Source: an uncultured Bacilli bacterium (GTDB taxonomy: Bacteria; Bacillota_I; Bacilli_A; RF39; UBA660). From it: DNA of 63,900 nt. The number at the start of each line of letters is the position of its first letter. Within the stretch, counting starts at the first letter, position 1. The translations under genes and the position numbers were made by a program. The DNA lies in contig CAKOMY010000007.1 of assembly GCA_934096815.1 (NCBI GenBank), forward strand, positions 1-63,900. The letters are read 5' to 3'. Under the pieces are notes generated by a model, which was not told the DNA's origin, searched no databases, and saw nothing but the letters and a program-made list of their open reading frames with translations. Positions 43,305-52,491 of the stretch are shown here, piece by piece.

Positions 43305-45326
43305 TTATTTTGATTTACTAGATGTAGATATCTTTAATGAATATTTATTAATTAATTCTTCAACACTATAACCAAATTTATCTTTAAATTCTTCATTATT
43401 CATATAGAAAATTTGATTTAGCTTACCATTTTCATCTATAAGATTTATTCCTAATTCCTTACCTAATTTTATTCTAGCTATAAATTCATCCAAAGTACTT
43501 AATAATATAACTTGTTTATTAGATTCTATATCAATACCATATTTTAAACAAATTTTTTTAATATTGTTTTTATCACTTAATGTATTAAATCGCATTCCAA
43601 TTTGAGATAATAACTTACCTCGCTCACTTTCGGGTAAACATCTTTGTCTTTGATTTGCGATCCATTTTCCCAAATTTATTTTCCCATTTGGATCATAAAT
43701 AATTCCATCATTAGTTTTAAATTTATATTGAACATTTAAATCTCCATGTGTCTCATAATATTTTTTGGCATATTCATATATTTCTTCCCACGATAAAGTA
43801 GATATTTTATTTTCAAAGCGCATTCCGATTTGGGATAATAATTTACCCCTTTCACTTTCTGGTATACACGTTATCCTTTGTTTTACAATCCACGTTCCCA
43901 AATTTACTTTACCATTTGAATCATAATTGACACCATCGTTAGTTTTAAATCTTTGCGATATTTCCAAATCACCATATGTTTCATAATATCTTCTAGCAAG
44001 TTCAAAATAATCCATCCATTTTCGATTAATTCTTTTATAATAATCACTTAAGAAATTAAATATATCCATATTTTGAATTTCTATATTAAATTTAAATTTT
44101 AAATTTTTTCTTATTTCACCTGTTATTTTTGTATTTTGATTTCGTGTTTTAACTCTATCTTTAATATTATTTTGAAGTTCATTTATATATAAATAATTTC
44201 CAGCTAAATCAATAATTACAGGATTATTATTTCGATTAACAGCTAAAGCTCTACCTAGTTGTTCAAAGAAAACAATATCCGATGATGTTCCTCTTCCCAT
44301 AATTACTCCATCAACATTTGGTGCATGAATTCCTTCATTATATTGATTAATAGCAAACATAACTCTTAATTTACTACTTGCATCATTACCATTTAAATCT
44401 ACATCATGATAGAAATCATCCCTATTTTGTTTTCCATCAATTCCCATTTCACTTGTTGTTGTATAAAAAACAATATTTTCTTCACCTGTTATTTGTTTAA
44501 ACCATTCCATCGCTTCTTTTTTTATGGTCTCAATATCATTTACACCTTTTTCTGAAAAAGGTGGACAAAAATATATTAATTTGGAATTTGTCTTAACAGT
44601 TTCTTTTATAATTTTATTAATTCTCGGTGCTTCAGCTATTCTTTGTTTGGCTGCATCTAACTCTTTTTTATTCTCTTCTTCTAGACCTAACGATTTAATT
44701 TTATCCTCTAATTTTTTTAATATTTCTTCTAAACCAACTACACTTGTTTTATAAGTTATATTTTGCGGTAATATACCATCAATTATAGCATCACACAAGT
44801 CGTATCTACTTACTATTTTATTAGAAAATAACTCATCTCCATCCGGATTTGCCATATCCCTTTCATATGAAGTATTTCGATCTCTTATAGTATAAGCAGT
44901 CATTCCAAATATTTTAATATTAGGATGAGCTTCAATAAATGCTTTAATACGTCTTCCCCATACCGGTGCTCCTAAATGGTGAAATTCATCTAAAATTAAT
45001 AAATCACAATCGATATTTTCCATCTCTTTTAAAGATAAATTAATCAAACTTTGATAGGTTCTAAATTCAACGTTAGCAAAATCTTTTTCTTTATTTAAAC
45101 CGGACTTTCTAATAATGTTTTCCAAATGTTCAATTATTCCATTTGATGGAACTATATATACAACTTTTTTATTTTGATTATGATATGCTAAATTTAAAGC
45201 AAGATAACTTTTACCAGTACCTGTTGCATGAACTATCCCGACAACATCCTCACCACTTTGATAAGCATTATCTATTTTTCTATATGCTTCTTCATTATGT
45301 TTATATAACTCTAAACCTTTATTCAT
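43305..45326 (-). CDS. Superfamily 2 helicase with two helicase-associated (HA) repeats
   Basis: 673 residues. Walker A HATGTGKSYLALNLA, DEFH box LLILDEFHHLGAPVWG, motif III GMTAYT, motif VI FEQLGRALAVNR. The C-terminal part has two HA repeats of about 68 residues: DYFELARRYYETYGDLEI...LGTWIVKQR and EIYEYAKKYYETHGDLNV...LGKWIANQR. These are about 80% alike at protein level, and the DNA shows a recent duplication (about 43600-44010). Such helicases are common on mobile or accessory regions of gut Bacillota; the substrate is unknown. It overlaps the small gene upstream by 8 nt. Confidence 0.85.
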   Translation of the reverse strand: MNKGLELYKHNEEAYRKIDNAYQSGEDVVGIVHATGTGKSYLALNLAYHNQNKKVVYIVPSNGIIEHLENIIRKSGLNKEKDFANVEFRTYQSLINLSLKEMENIDCDLLILDEFHHLGAPVWGRRIKAFIEAHPNIKIFGMTAYTIRDRNTSYERDMANPDGDELFSNKIVSRYDLCDAIIDGILPQNITYKTSVVGLEEILKKLEDKIKSLGLEEENKKELDAAKQRIAEAPRINKIIKETVKTNSKLIYFCPPFSEKGVNDIETIKKEAMEWFKQITGEENIVFYTTTSEMGIDGKQNRDDFYHDVDLNGNDASSKLRVMFAINQYNEGIHAPNVDGVIMGRGTSSDIVFFEQLGRALAVNRNNNPVIIDLAGNYLYINELQNNIKDRVKTRNQNTKITGEIRKNLKFKFNIEIQNMDIFNFLSDYYKRINRKWMDYFELARRYYETYGDLEISQRFKTNDGVNYDSNGKVNLGTWIVKQRITCIPESERGKLLSQIGMRFENKISTLSWEEIYEYAKKYYETHGDLNVQYKFKTNDGIIYDPNGKINLGKWIANQRQRCLPESERGKLLSQIGMRFNTLSDKNNIKKICLKYGIDIESNKQVILLSTLDEFIARIKLGKELGINLIDENGKLNQIFYMNNEEFKDKFGYSVEELINKYSLKISTSSKSK

Positions 45327-45579
45327 CTAAATCACTTTCCACTTTTTCTATATCTACAAAATAAGTTCCATCTATTGTTTGTTTAGTAATCATTACAAAA
45401 TCATTTTTAAGTATTTGACAGTTAAATTCATCTTGTTCAAATTCATAAGATTCTACTTTACCATCAACATCTATTTTAAAACCAATATTATGTCTATCCA
45501 TAACATCTAATAAATTATTGTTTTCATTATATTCTAAAGGAATATAAACTTCCTTAACTACTCCATATAATCTTTCCAT
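45319..45579 (-). CDS. Small hypothetical protein cotranscribed with the helicase
   Basis: 86 residues from ATG 45579 (MERLYGVVKEVYIPL); an in-frame ATG at 45621 would add a lysine-rich tail and is less likely. Beta-rich and acidic: KVESYEFEQDEFNCQILKND, then VMITKQTIDGTYFVDI. Its end overlaps the helicase start by 8 nt, so the two are translationally coupled. Unrecognised; perhaps a helicase accessory factor. Confidence 0.6.
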   Translation of the reverse strand: MERLYGVVKEVYIPLEYNENNNLLDVMDRHNIGFKIDVDGKVESYEFEQDEFNCQILKNDFVMITKQTIDGTYFVDIEKVESDLDE

Positions 45580-45629
45580 GATACCACTCTTTTCTTTTTT
45601 TATTTTAACATAAATAAACAAATAAAAAA

Positions 45630-45651
45630 ACTTTATGTTTTATCATAAAGT
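45630..45651 (-). terminator. Terminator of the sortase-type surface protein gene
   Basis: ACTTTATG and CATAAAGT form an 8-bp stem followed on the minus strand by TTTTTTTATT, just after the stop at 45661. Confidence 0.8.
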
Positions 45652-45660
45652 CGTAACTAA

Positions 45661-46476
45661 TTATATATTTTGAAAAGCATCTTTTTTCTTAGAAACAACA
45701 CAACCTATTGTAGATAATGCGATAATTCCACCAAATAATAAGAAATAATCTTCGATACCAGTTTGTACATTTTCACCCTTTTTACTGTTATTACAAACTA
45801 TATATTGTTTATTAACTACAACTACTGGTTTAACTGAATATCTATTGTCATCAATTGGTGCTGCTCCCTTAGAAATTATTTTAGCTGAAATATTGTTAGC
45901 TCTATCTGATCCTGTTTTTGTTACTACGTAAACATTATCATTACCACTAATTATTTGAGTCCAATAATCAGTTGCTGTTGAAGAATAAGCGCTTTCAAAA
46001 TCTACTGGTCTTAAAAAATCATATTTTGTTGGAATTGTATAAGTACCATCTGCATCTTTAGATATTCCTAAACTTGTTAAATCACTTGTTTCTAAAAGTC
46101 TAGCAGACGATGCTAAAATCCATCCATATTCAGAAACAGCTTCATCTAAAAATCTTTTAACATTACTTCCTGCAAATTCAGAAGCATTACCTGTTGCAGT
46201 TTCAGGTGTTTGAAATAGTACCTGTGCTTCTTTTACATTGCCTGCACTATCATGAGTAGCCATAACTCCATCATAAATTAATGTTACAGTAGATTCACCT
46301 GCTTTAGATGCTTTTAACACATGAAAGCCAATTAAATTAGCACTGTCAGTTTTACCATTAAAAGATACTGAAACGCTATCACCTACATCAAATGTACTAC
46401 TATTTTCTAACGCTAATGTATTAAATGGCATTAAAATAACACCTATTGTTAATAAGATTATTAATATTTTTTTCAT
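45661..46476 (-). CDS. Secreted surface protein with sortase-like C-terminus
   Basis: 271 residues. A classical signal peptide (MKKILIILLTIGVILMPFNTLA), a secreted domain, then a sorting-like tail: VQTGIEDYFLLFGG..., a hydrophobic helix and SKKKDAFQ. The VQTG box is a loose variant of LPxTG. The domain ends RYSVKPVVVVNKQYIVC, which echoes the C-terminal PxxRxx strand of the WWLRS surface proteins nearby, and KRFLDEAVSEYGWIL resembles their middle part, so a remote relation is possible. No sortase gene is in the window. Function unknown. Confidence 0.65.
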   Translation of the reverse strand: MKKILIILLTIGVILMPFNTLALENSSTFDVGDSVSVSFNGKTDSANLIGFHVLKASKAGESTVTLIYDGVMATHDSAGNVKEAQVLFQTPETATGNASEFAGSNVKRFLDEAVSEYGWILASSARLLETSDLTSLGISKDADGTYTIPTKYDFLRPVDFESAYSSTATDYWTQIISGNDNVYVVTKTGSDRANNISAKIISKGAAPIDDNRYSVKPVVVVNKQYIVCNNSKKGENVQTGIEDYFLLFGGIIALSTIGCVVSKKKDAFQNI

Positions 46477-46661
46477 AAAACAACTCCTTTTTTATTTTGC
46501 TTATTTTCTTTATAAATATAACACATTAAAAATATTTTAACAATAAGTTTTAAGTATTTTTTGGGGCGATTTTTTAGTTATGATTTAACTATGATAAGTT
46601 TATTTTATCTTTAATTTTATTAATTAATATGATAAAATATTTTTAGAATATGAGGGATATA

Positions 46662-47321
46662 ATGGAAAAGAAAAAGAATTATAATTATGCACTTATATTA
46701 TTTATATTAGTATTATTAAGTTATTTATTTAATACTATAAATGTTAATATATATAATAATGCTAGTATATCTATTGGCGTTTTACTTTATTCTTTAACGT
46801 TTTTGGTTAGTTCGATAATGATTGAAAGAAATAAAATGAAAGACTGTAAAAAATATGTTTTATCATCTATTAAATATTTAGTATTATTTTTTATAATTGC
46901 AACGATTATGTGTCAAGTCAGTAGTTCAAATGATTTAATTAATTCAATAAAAAATATTTTTACGCCAAATGTATATTCAATTTATAGTTATAACATCTAC
47001 TATCCTGATATTTATAAATTAGTTACATACTTAATAGTTTATTATTTTTCACATTATATATTCTTTATATCTTATGAAGTAACTTATGAAAACGCTGGCT
47101 ACTTAGTTGCATTTTTAATATCAACTTTAATTGGATTTATACTAGATCAAATGATATTTACTACAGTTTATAATTTTCCATATTTATTTACTAACAAAAT
47201 AGTTTTATATGATTTTTTAAATATTTTGACAAGTAATTTTATTGTAACACTTATTAGTTCAATTATATTATTATTATTTGTTCCTATATTTAATAGAAAG
47301 AAAAGTTCTAAAGAAAATTAA
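46662..47321 (+). CDS. Integral membrane protein, probable VUT/YhhQ queuosine-precursor transporter
   Basis: 219 residues with six or so helices. ISIGVLLYSLTFLVSSIMIERNK resembles the family's LTFxxxDxxxExYGKK segment, and LVAFLISTLIGFILDQMIFTTVY the later SxxxQxxDTxxF block, both diverged. The start ATG at 46662 has GAGGGAT upstream; ATG 46650 lies in that site. QueA in the window needs preQ1 in tRNA, and no synthesis genes are seen, so an importer is expected. The match is loose: another small-molecule transporter is possible. Confidence 0.45.
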   Translation: MEKKKNYNYALILFILVLLSYLFNTINVNIYNNASISIGVLLYSLTFLVSSIMIERNKMKDCKKYVLSSIKYLVLFFIIATIMCQVSSSNDLINSIKNIFTPNVYSIYSYNIYYPDIYKLVTYLIVYYFSHYIFFISYEVTYENAGYLVAFLISTLIGFILDQMIFTTVYNFPYLFTNKIVLYDFLNILTSNFIVTLISSIILLLFVPIFNRKKSSKEN

Positions 47322-47337
47322 TCTCTAGAACTTTTTT
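47301..47337 (+). terminator. Terminator of the membrane protein gene
   Basis: AAAAGTTCTA (47301-47310) pairs with TAGAACTTTT (47326-47335) and is followed by TTTAATTATT; the stem begins within the last codons. Confidence 0.8.
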
Positions 47338-47356
47338 AATTATTTATTCAGAAAAT

Positions 47357-47972
47357 TTATACAATATGGAACTTTGGAACAAAATCATATTCTTTACTAG
47401 CAATGTTATTATCAAAGTTACTAGCTCCACTAGTATTAATATACCAAAAGCCAGTTTTATTATATAAACAAGCCGCACGAAACCACCATAATGTGTTTAA
47501 AGCATTATATTTTTTAATCGGATTTGAATTACTACTTGATGTAACACCTATATTTTTATAAAAGTCTAATTGTCTTGTATAAATAAATGCCATATCTATT
47601 GATACATTAGTACTATTTAATGCATATTCATACACTTTATGCCCATTTAGCAAATATATTTTATCTATTGACGTGTAATTATCCGAATCTACTCCAACTT
47701 CATAGGCTATTTCTTGTCCGTTTCCTACTACTTTTCCATCTACATATGCAATTATTTGAGTTGCATTTCTGTCTAATACTTCACTTATCTGATTTGTTAG
47801 TACTAGATTATTCCATTCATAACCAGCGTTAAGACTCAATTTTATATAATAATTTGCACTTCTTTTATATAATTTCCATTAAACATAGTTAAAGAATAAC
47901 CTAAAGTAAATAAGAACAAGAATAAAATATATTTTTTATTAAACTAAAAAATTTGGTAAGTTTTTGCTTTAT
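47357..47972 (-). pseudogene. Decayed second copy of the WWLRS surface-protein gene
   Basis: Clear remnant of the gene at 2515-3978. Shared pieces: GYSLTMFNG, YYIKLSLNAGYEWNNL, ATQIIAYVDGK, EIAYEVG, DKIYLLNGH, TRQLDFYKN, LWWFRAAC and PKFHIV. Between them are at least three internal deletions, one causing a frame change near 47880. The start codon ATG is ATA (47970-47972) and the ribosome site GGAGC became AGAAGC. WWLRS became WWFRA. The upstream 11-bp inverted repeat (47950-47960 / 47988-47998) survives. An open frame of 160 codons remains but lacks the membrane anchor in frame. Confidence 0.85.
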
Positions 47973-48042
47973 ATTTAAGCTTCTATTCTTACCAAATTAT
48001 AACTCTAACCTTCTCCGTAAAAAAACAAATGTTTGTTCTATT

Positions 48043-48318
48043 TCATACTTTTTTAATTACAAAATATTTTGCATCAACAGCACAATTTTCTTTTAAATAC
48101 TTATCTAAATTATCATAATTATTATAATCTTTAACTGACTTATTTTTAGAATTATAAAATCCTTTTAATCTTAATTTACCATATGCCCAATCTCCGACAA
48201 CATAATCAAAATTATTAAAATAATCAGTTAATTTTTCTTTTATTGCTTCTTCGTCAAATCCATTTTTATAATCTTTAATTAATGCATATATACTATCATT
48301 AAATGTATAATTCTTCAT
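48043..48318 (-). CDS. yutD: YutD-family (DUF1027) protein
   Basis: 91 residues. The conserved block FDYVVGDWAYGKLRLKGFY is the DUF1027/YutD signature, followed by a short C-terminal strand (DAKYFVIKKV). Function unknown; near-universal in Bacilli and often next to yunB or lipA, as here (yunB is two genes upstream). It begins 5 nt after the previous stop. Confidence 0.85.
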   Translation of the reverse strand: MKNYTFNDSIYALIKDYKNGFDEEAIKEKLTDYFNNFDYVVGDWAYGKLRLKGFYNSKNKSVKDYNNYDNLDKYLKENCAVDAKYFVIKKV

Positions 48319-48323
48319 CTATA

Positions 48324-49106
48324 TCACCCCAATACTGCTATTAAAAAGCCAATAAATATTTCTGTTAGTGCAATACTAAAAAGTACTAATGTATCTACTA
48401 TACCATTTCCACTAGATAAAACCAATTTAAATGGATTCATATTGTGAATCTTTTTCTTATTTTCTTCCTCATTAATAATCATATTATTAATTTCATTTAC
48501 TTTTAAATTAGATAATTGTTTAACTTCATTAAGTGAAAGTCCATGTTTTTCATATAAAGTTTTAGTTAATAAATCAGGTTCTATTTCTTCAAATACATAA
48601 TTATGTTTATATAAATAAATATTTCTTTTAACAACCCATAAATTTATAGCATCATCAATATTATTAGTAGCTAAATCTAATATTTTTTTAAGTCTTATTT
48701 CTTTAACACTTAAATAATAATCATAATACTCAATTTCTTCTTTACTTAATCCTTTATATAAATTCTTAAGTAATATCATCTTTATTAATATTTCATGAAT
48801 TGTAATAACTGAATCAGTATATGTACCTTTGGCACCTAGTAACCAACTATTATAATCATTTAAAGCATTTATAAATTTATTTGTATCTTCACTTGATAAT
48901 CCATAAACTTGTAAATTAGTAATAAATGTTCTTTCATACTTAGTTTTATAAGGAACTACTATATTAATTCGATCATATATTTTAACTAATAATTCTATTA
49001 TTGTTAACTCATAGTAATGACTACTTGAATAAGGTTTATCACTTATTTTATTTATATAAGCATTTAATCCATTAGTTATAGCTTCATTTATAAATATTTG
49101 ATTCAC
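48324..49106 (-). CDS. Hypothetical helical protein with C-terminal membrane anchor
   Basis: 260 residues, not recognised. Long helices (YELTIIELLVKIYDRINIVV, VITIHEILIKMILLKNLYKGL), one segment (INLWVVKRNIYLYKHNYVFEEI), then a C-terminal hydrophobic helix (GIVDTLVLFSIALTEIFIGFLIAVLG) predicting a tail-anchored protein. The stop is TGA, followed in 5 nt by yutD, which shows that UGA is not read as Trp in this genome. Confidence 0.65.
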   Translation of the reverse strand: MNQIFINEAITNGLNAYINKISDKPYSSSHYYELTIIELLVKIYDRINIVVPYKTKYERTFITNLQVYGLSSEDTNKFINALNDYNSWLLGAKGTYTDSVITIHEILIKMILLKNLYKGLSKEEIEYYDYYLSVKEIRLKKILDLATNNIDDAINLWVVKRNIYLYKHNYVFEEIEPDLLTKTLYEKHGLSLNEVKQLSNLKVNEINNMIINEEENKKKIHNMNPFKLVLSSGNGIVDTLVLFSIALTEIFIGFLIAVLG

Positions 49107-49147
49107 CTTTACTCACCTTCTTACTATAAAAATAATATATCATACTT

Positions 49148-49849
49148 TTAAGATAAATTAAAGATATCACTTTGAGTTTTAAAATTACTTCCATAATATG
49201 TAGGTATTTTCCCATTTATAACTTTACTAGCAATTAAAATATCAAAGTTATTTTCAATTTCTTTATTATTATAAGGCACTATAATGTTACTTATAACTTT
49301 AAAATTTACATACATATCTAACTTTATTGTATTTATTCCATAGGTATTAACATTAGTTTTAACAGAACTATCAATTGTCTTTAAAAAATTAATTCTTGAT
49401 TTAACTTTAGGTCCTATATTTGTTATATAAATATTAGATGTATAGTTATAAAATGGTACTTCTATTATAATATTATTATTAGAAATTGTATATTTATAAT
49501 AGTATTTATATTCATTAGAATTAGATATAGTATTTATAACATTATTTTTTATCTCTAATAATAAATCATAAGTATTTTCTACGTTATAATTAATGCTTTC
49601 TATTTCTTTTTGTTCATTATAATTAAACTCAATTAAATCATTTATATTATATTTTTTTAATATTTCATTTTTAATACTTGAATTAACTATATCAATAATT
49701 AGATCATTAATAAGGGTTTCAGATATTTTAATAATATTATTAGAACTTTTTTTACCAATTGTATCTAACATTGTATAAGTTAATAAGAATATTATAAGTA
49801 ATATGTATATAATTATTCTCTTATTATCAATTTGTTTTCTTAGTTTCAT
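49148..49849 (-). CDS. yunB: YunB-like sporulation protein
   Basis: 233 residues with an N-terminal membrane helix (IIIYILLIIFLLTYTML). TNIGPKVKSRINFLKTIDSSV, then KTNVNTYGINTIKLDMYVNF, then KVISNIIVPYNNKE and ASKVINGKIPTYYGS follow Bacillus YunB (GPKVPVRISFIGS... YGINNALVEVYVHV... VILPFTSKE... VIQGDIPEYY). YunB is expressed in the mother cell during sporulation. With a CotZ-like gene 5 kb away, this hints at spore formation or a relic of it. Confidence 0.82.
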   Translation of the reverse strand: MKLRKQIDNKRIIIYILLIIFLLTYTMLDTIGKKSSNNIIKISETLINDLIIDIVNSSIKNEILKKYNINDLIEFNYNEQKEIESINYNVENTYDLLLEIKNNVINTISNSNEYKYYYKYTISNNNIIIEVPFYNYTSNIYITNIGPKVKSRINFLKTIDSSVKTNVNTYGINTIKLDMYVNFKVISNIIVPYNNKEIENNFDILIASKVINGKIPTYYGSNFKTQSDIFNLS

Positions 49850-50104
49850 AATAAAATATATGATAGATTAAGTATTATATTATTCTTCCTTGATCATATT
49901 GTTTATAGGTTAATTAGATAAGAAAATTTCAACTACTCTGAAAAAACAAATATTTGATTTCTACTATAACCTGTTGTTTCTGTTATTATATTAACTAATT
50001 TTAATTAATTTATGACACTATTAGCAGAGTTATATATTATCAATAAGTGAAAAAAATTATAATTAAAAAAAGAATCTAAATTGCTTTAAATTCCTTTTAA
50101 TTTC

Positions 50105-51157
50105 TTAAAAATTATCTCTATCTCTTAAAAATGGTGGAATGTCATAATCATTATCATCTTCTAAGAATCTCTTTTTTGGTTCTTCAGTTTTTTCCTCTGG
50201 CTTGTTATCATCATCTTCAAAACCTGTCGCAATAACAGTAACAATTACTTCATCATTTAAGTTTTCATTAATAACTGCACCAAAGATAATATTAATATCG
50301 TTATTAGCACTTTGTCTAACTACTTCAGCAGCATCTTCTGCTTCAAATAGAGTTAAGCTTGTTCCACCTGTAACATTTATAATAGCGTCTTTTGCACCTA
50401 CAATACTTGTTTCTAAAAGTGGTGATGATACTGCTTGTTTTGCAGCTTCAATAGCTCTATTTTCGCCAACACCTAAACCAATACCAATTAGTGCACTACC
50501 ACGTTTTTCCATAACTGTTTTAACATCAGCAAAGTCTAAGTTTACTAAACCAGAGACAGCAATTAAATCACTTATTGATTGTACACCACGATGTAATACA
50601 TTATCAACTTCTTTAAATGCTTCTAACATTGGAGTTGATTTATCAATAATATCTCTTAATCTATCATTTGGAATAACAATTAATGTATCAACATGTTTTT
50701 TTAGTTCATCAATTCCTAAAATAGCATGTTCCATTCTTCTTCTTCCTTCAAATCTAAATGGTTTTGTTACAATTCCAATTGTTAAAGCACCTAATTCTTG
50801 AGCAATTTCAGCAATTACAGGGGCAGCCCCAGTTCCAGTTCCACCACCCATACCGCAAGTTACAAACACCATGTCTGCTCCTTTTAGAGCTTCTTTAATT
50901 TCATCTTTACTTTCAATTGCAGCTTCTCTACCAACCTCAGGGTTAGCACCTGCTCCTAGTCCATTAGTAATTGTTTTACCAATTTGTAATTTATTACTAG
51001 CTTTAGAAGCATTTAATACCTGTAAATCTGTATTAGCAACAATAAATTCAACACCTTTAACTCCTGATTCAATCATTCTATTAACAGCGTTGTTTCCACC
51101 ACCACCAACACCTATTACTTTTATCTTTGCAATTTGATCCATTTCTAATCCAAACAT
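50105..51157 (-). CDS. ftsZ: Cell-division GTPase FtsZ
   Basis: Tubulin-like GTPase forming the Z ring. 350 residues: VIGVGGGGNNAVNRM, tubulin motif FVTCGMGGGTGTGAAPVIA, T7 loop NLDFADVKTVM, a short linker and the conserved tail YDIPPFLRDR that binds FtsA. It follows ftsA by 15 nt, the standard order. Confidence 0.98.
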   Translation of the reverse strand: MFGLEMDQIAKIKVIGVGGGGNNAVNRMIESGVKGVEFIVANTDLQVLNASKASNKLQIGKTITNGLGAGANPEVGREAAIESKDEIKEALKGADMVFVTCGMGGGTGTGAAPVIAEIAQELGALTIGIVTKPFRFEGRRRMEHAILGIDELKKHVDTLIVIPNDRLRDIIDKSTPMLEAFKEVDNVLHRGVQSISDLIAVSGLVNLDFADVKTVMEKRGSALIGIGLGVGENRAIEAAKQAVSSPLLETSIVGAKDAIINVTGGTSLTLFEAEDAAEVVRQSANNDINIIFGAVINENLNDEVIVTVIATGFEDDDNKPEEKTEEPKKRFLEDDNDYDIPPFLRDRDNF

Positions 51158-51172
51158 AATTACTCTCCTTTA

Positions 51173-52405
51173 TTAATCATCGAAAAAGTATCCTACAACT
51201 TTAGAAATAAGTGAATTCTTTGATGTATCCTTTTCATTTACAGTACACATAGCATCAATTTCTTCTTCACTAAAACTAGTAAAATCTTTATTTCTAAGCA
51301 TTAGTTTACCATTAAAATATTTAAGCATTCCAAGAGCAACACTATAAGAATTATCTCTTGCTCCTAAATTATTAATCTTACCTATTTTACCATTTTTATT
51401 AAATACATTATTTATTAAGAGGTTAATATCCTTAATTTCAGATAAACCGCCTGTTATAATTATATAACTAATTTCTTTTTTTGTTAAGAGGTTAATGTTC
51501 TTTTTTATAACTTTAAGAAGATTATCCATTTTTTCACTTACTAAACTAGTTAATTCATATTGATTTATCTCTATTTCCACTCCATCTTTATTAACTAATT
51601 TAATTTTTTCTTTTTCATCAGCGTTATTTATTACAGCTAGAGCAAGTTTTTCTTTTAAATACTCTGTTTCATTTCTTTTTAAGTTATATTTAGTAGCTAT
51701 CTCTTTATCTATATAAAATCCACCATCTTCAATAACTTTATTATTAATAAATATTCCTTTAGAAAAAATACTTATATTTGTAGTAGTATATCCTAAATTA
51801 ACAATAGCAATATTTTTCTTATCTAACTCTGGATTCTTAAAATTATAATAATCTACTAAACCAGTTGTTGTAATATCAATTATATCTAAATTACAACTAG
51901 CAATTACACTAGCTAAATCATAAACTGTTTTTTTATCAGTTGAAACTAGTATACTTTTTACGGATAAAATATTTCCATGTTTGCCAAATGGTTTATATGT
52001 TTCTTCATCATCTACTTTAAAGATAATTGGTAAAGTACAAATAAGTTCATTTCTTGGATCTATTTTATTTTTACTTACATCTTGTAAAAGTCTTACTATA
52101 TCGTTACTAGTTACTGTTCCTTCTTCAATATCTACTCTACCATCTGTTAATTGAAATTCTAAAGAATCATTTGGAACATTTAGTATAACTTTTCTTAATT
52201 TTATATTTAAATCTTCTTCTATTTTATTTAAAGCATTCTTAAGTTCTTCTACTAATATTTCCTTATTAATAATATAGTTATTTTTATATCCTCTACAAGT
52301 AACTTTTGTAGCACTTAAAATATTGAGTTTATTATTTATAAACTCACCTACAATTATTTTTATCGTATTTGATCCAATATCTAAGCTACTAAAAATCTTT
52401 CTCAT
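51173..52405 (-). CDS. ftsA: Cell-division protein FtsA
   Basis: Actin-like membrane tether of FtsZ. 410 residues: phosphate-1 motif SLDIGSNTIKIIVGEF, SHS2 insertion (KVILNVPNDSLEF), phosphate-2 NLGYTTTNISIF, adenosine motif IIITGGLSEI, and a C-terminal amphipathic end (SLISKVVGYFFDD). Diverged, but the ftsZ context removes doubt. Divergent from murT, promoters in the 86-nt gap. Confidence 0.94.
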   Translation of the reverse strand: MRKIFSSLDIGSNTIKIIVGEFINNKLNILSATKVTCRGYKNNYIINKEILVEELKNALNKIEEDLNIKLRKVILNVPNDSLEFQLTDGRVDIEEGTVTSNDIVRLLQDVSKNKIDPRNELICTLPIIFKVDDEETYKPFGKHGNILSVKSILVSTDKKTVYDLASVIASCNLDIIDITTTGLVDYYNFKNPELDKKNIAIVNLGYTTTNISIFSKGIFINNKVIEDGGFYIDKEIATKYNLKRNETEYLKEKLALAVINNADEKEKIKLVNKDGVEIEINQYELTSLVSEKMDNLLKVIKKNINLLTKKEISYIIITGGLSEIKDINLLINNVFNKNGKIGKINNLGARDNSYSVALGMLKYFNGKLMLRNKDFTSFSEEEIDAMCTVNEKDTSKNSLISKVVGYFFDD

Positions 52406-52491
52406 AACTATTTCTCTTTCTATTATGAATTATACTATAATTATTTATATATTTCAAAGAAAATGTTATACTATTTTTAGAGGTAATGAAT

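Noticed and set aside
43595..44010. Direct DNA repeats inside the helicase gene, possibly a mobile element
   Set aside because: They are the coding sequence of two helicase-associated protein repeats in frame.
47357..47839. A real 160-residue gene
   Set aside because: No ribosome site at the internal ATG, and it is explained completely as the remains of the 2515-3978 paralogue with deletions.
48324..48326. Mycoplasma-type code with UGA as Trp
   Set aside because: TGA ends this gene at a sensible place before yutD, and Trp is encoded by TGG throughout.
50202..51137. Long open frames on the plus strand opposite ftsZ
   Set aside because: Shadows of ftsZ, with low-complexity Ser/Leu/Pro composition and no ribosome sites.
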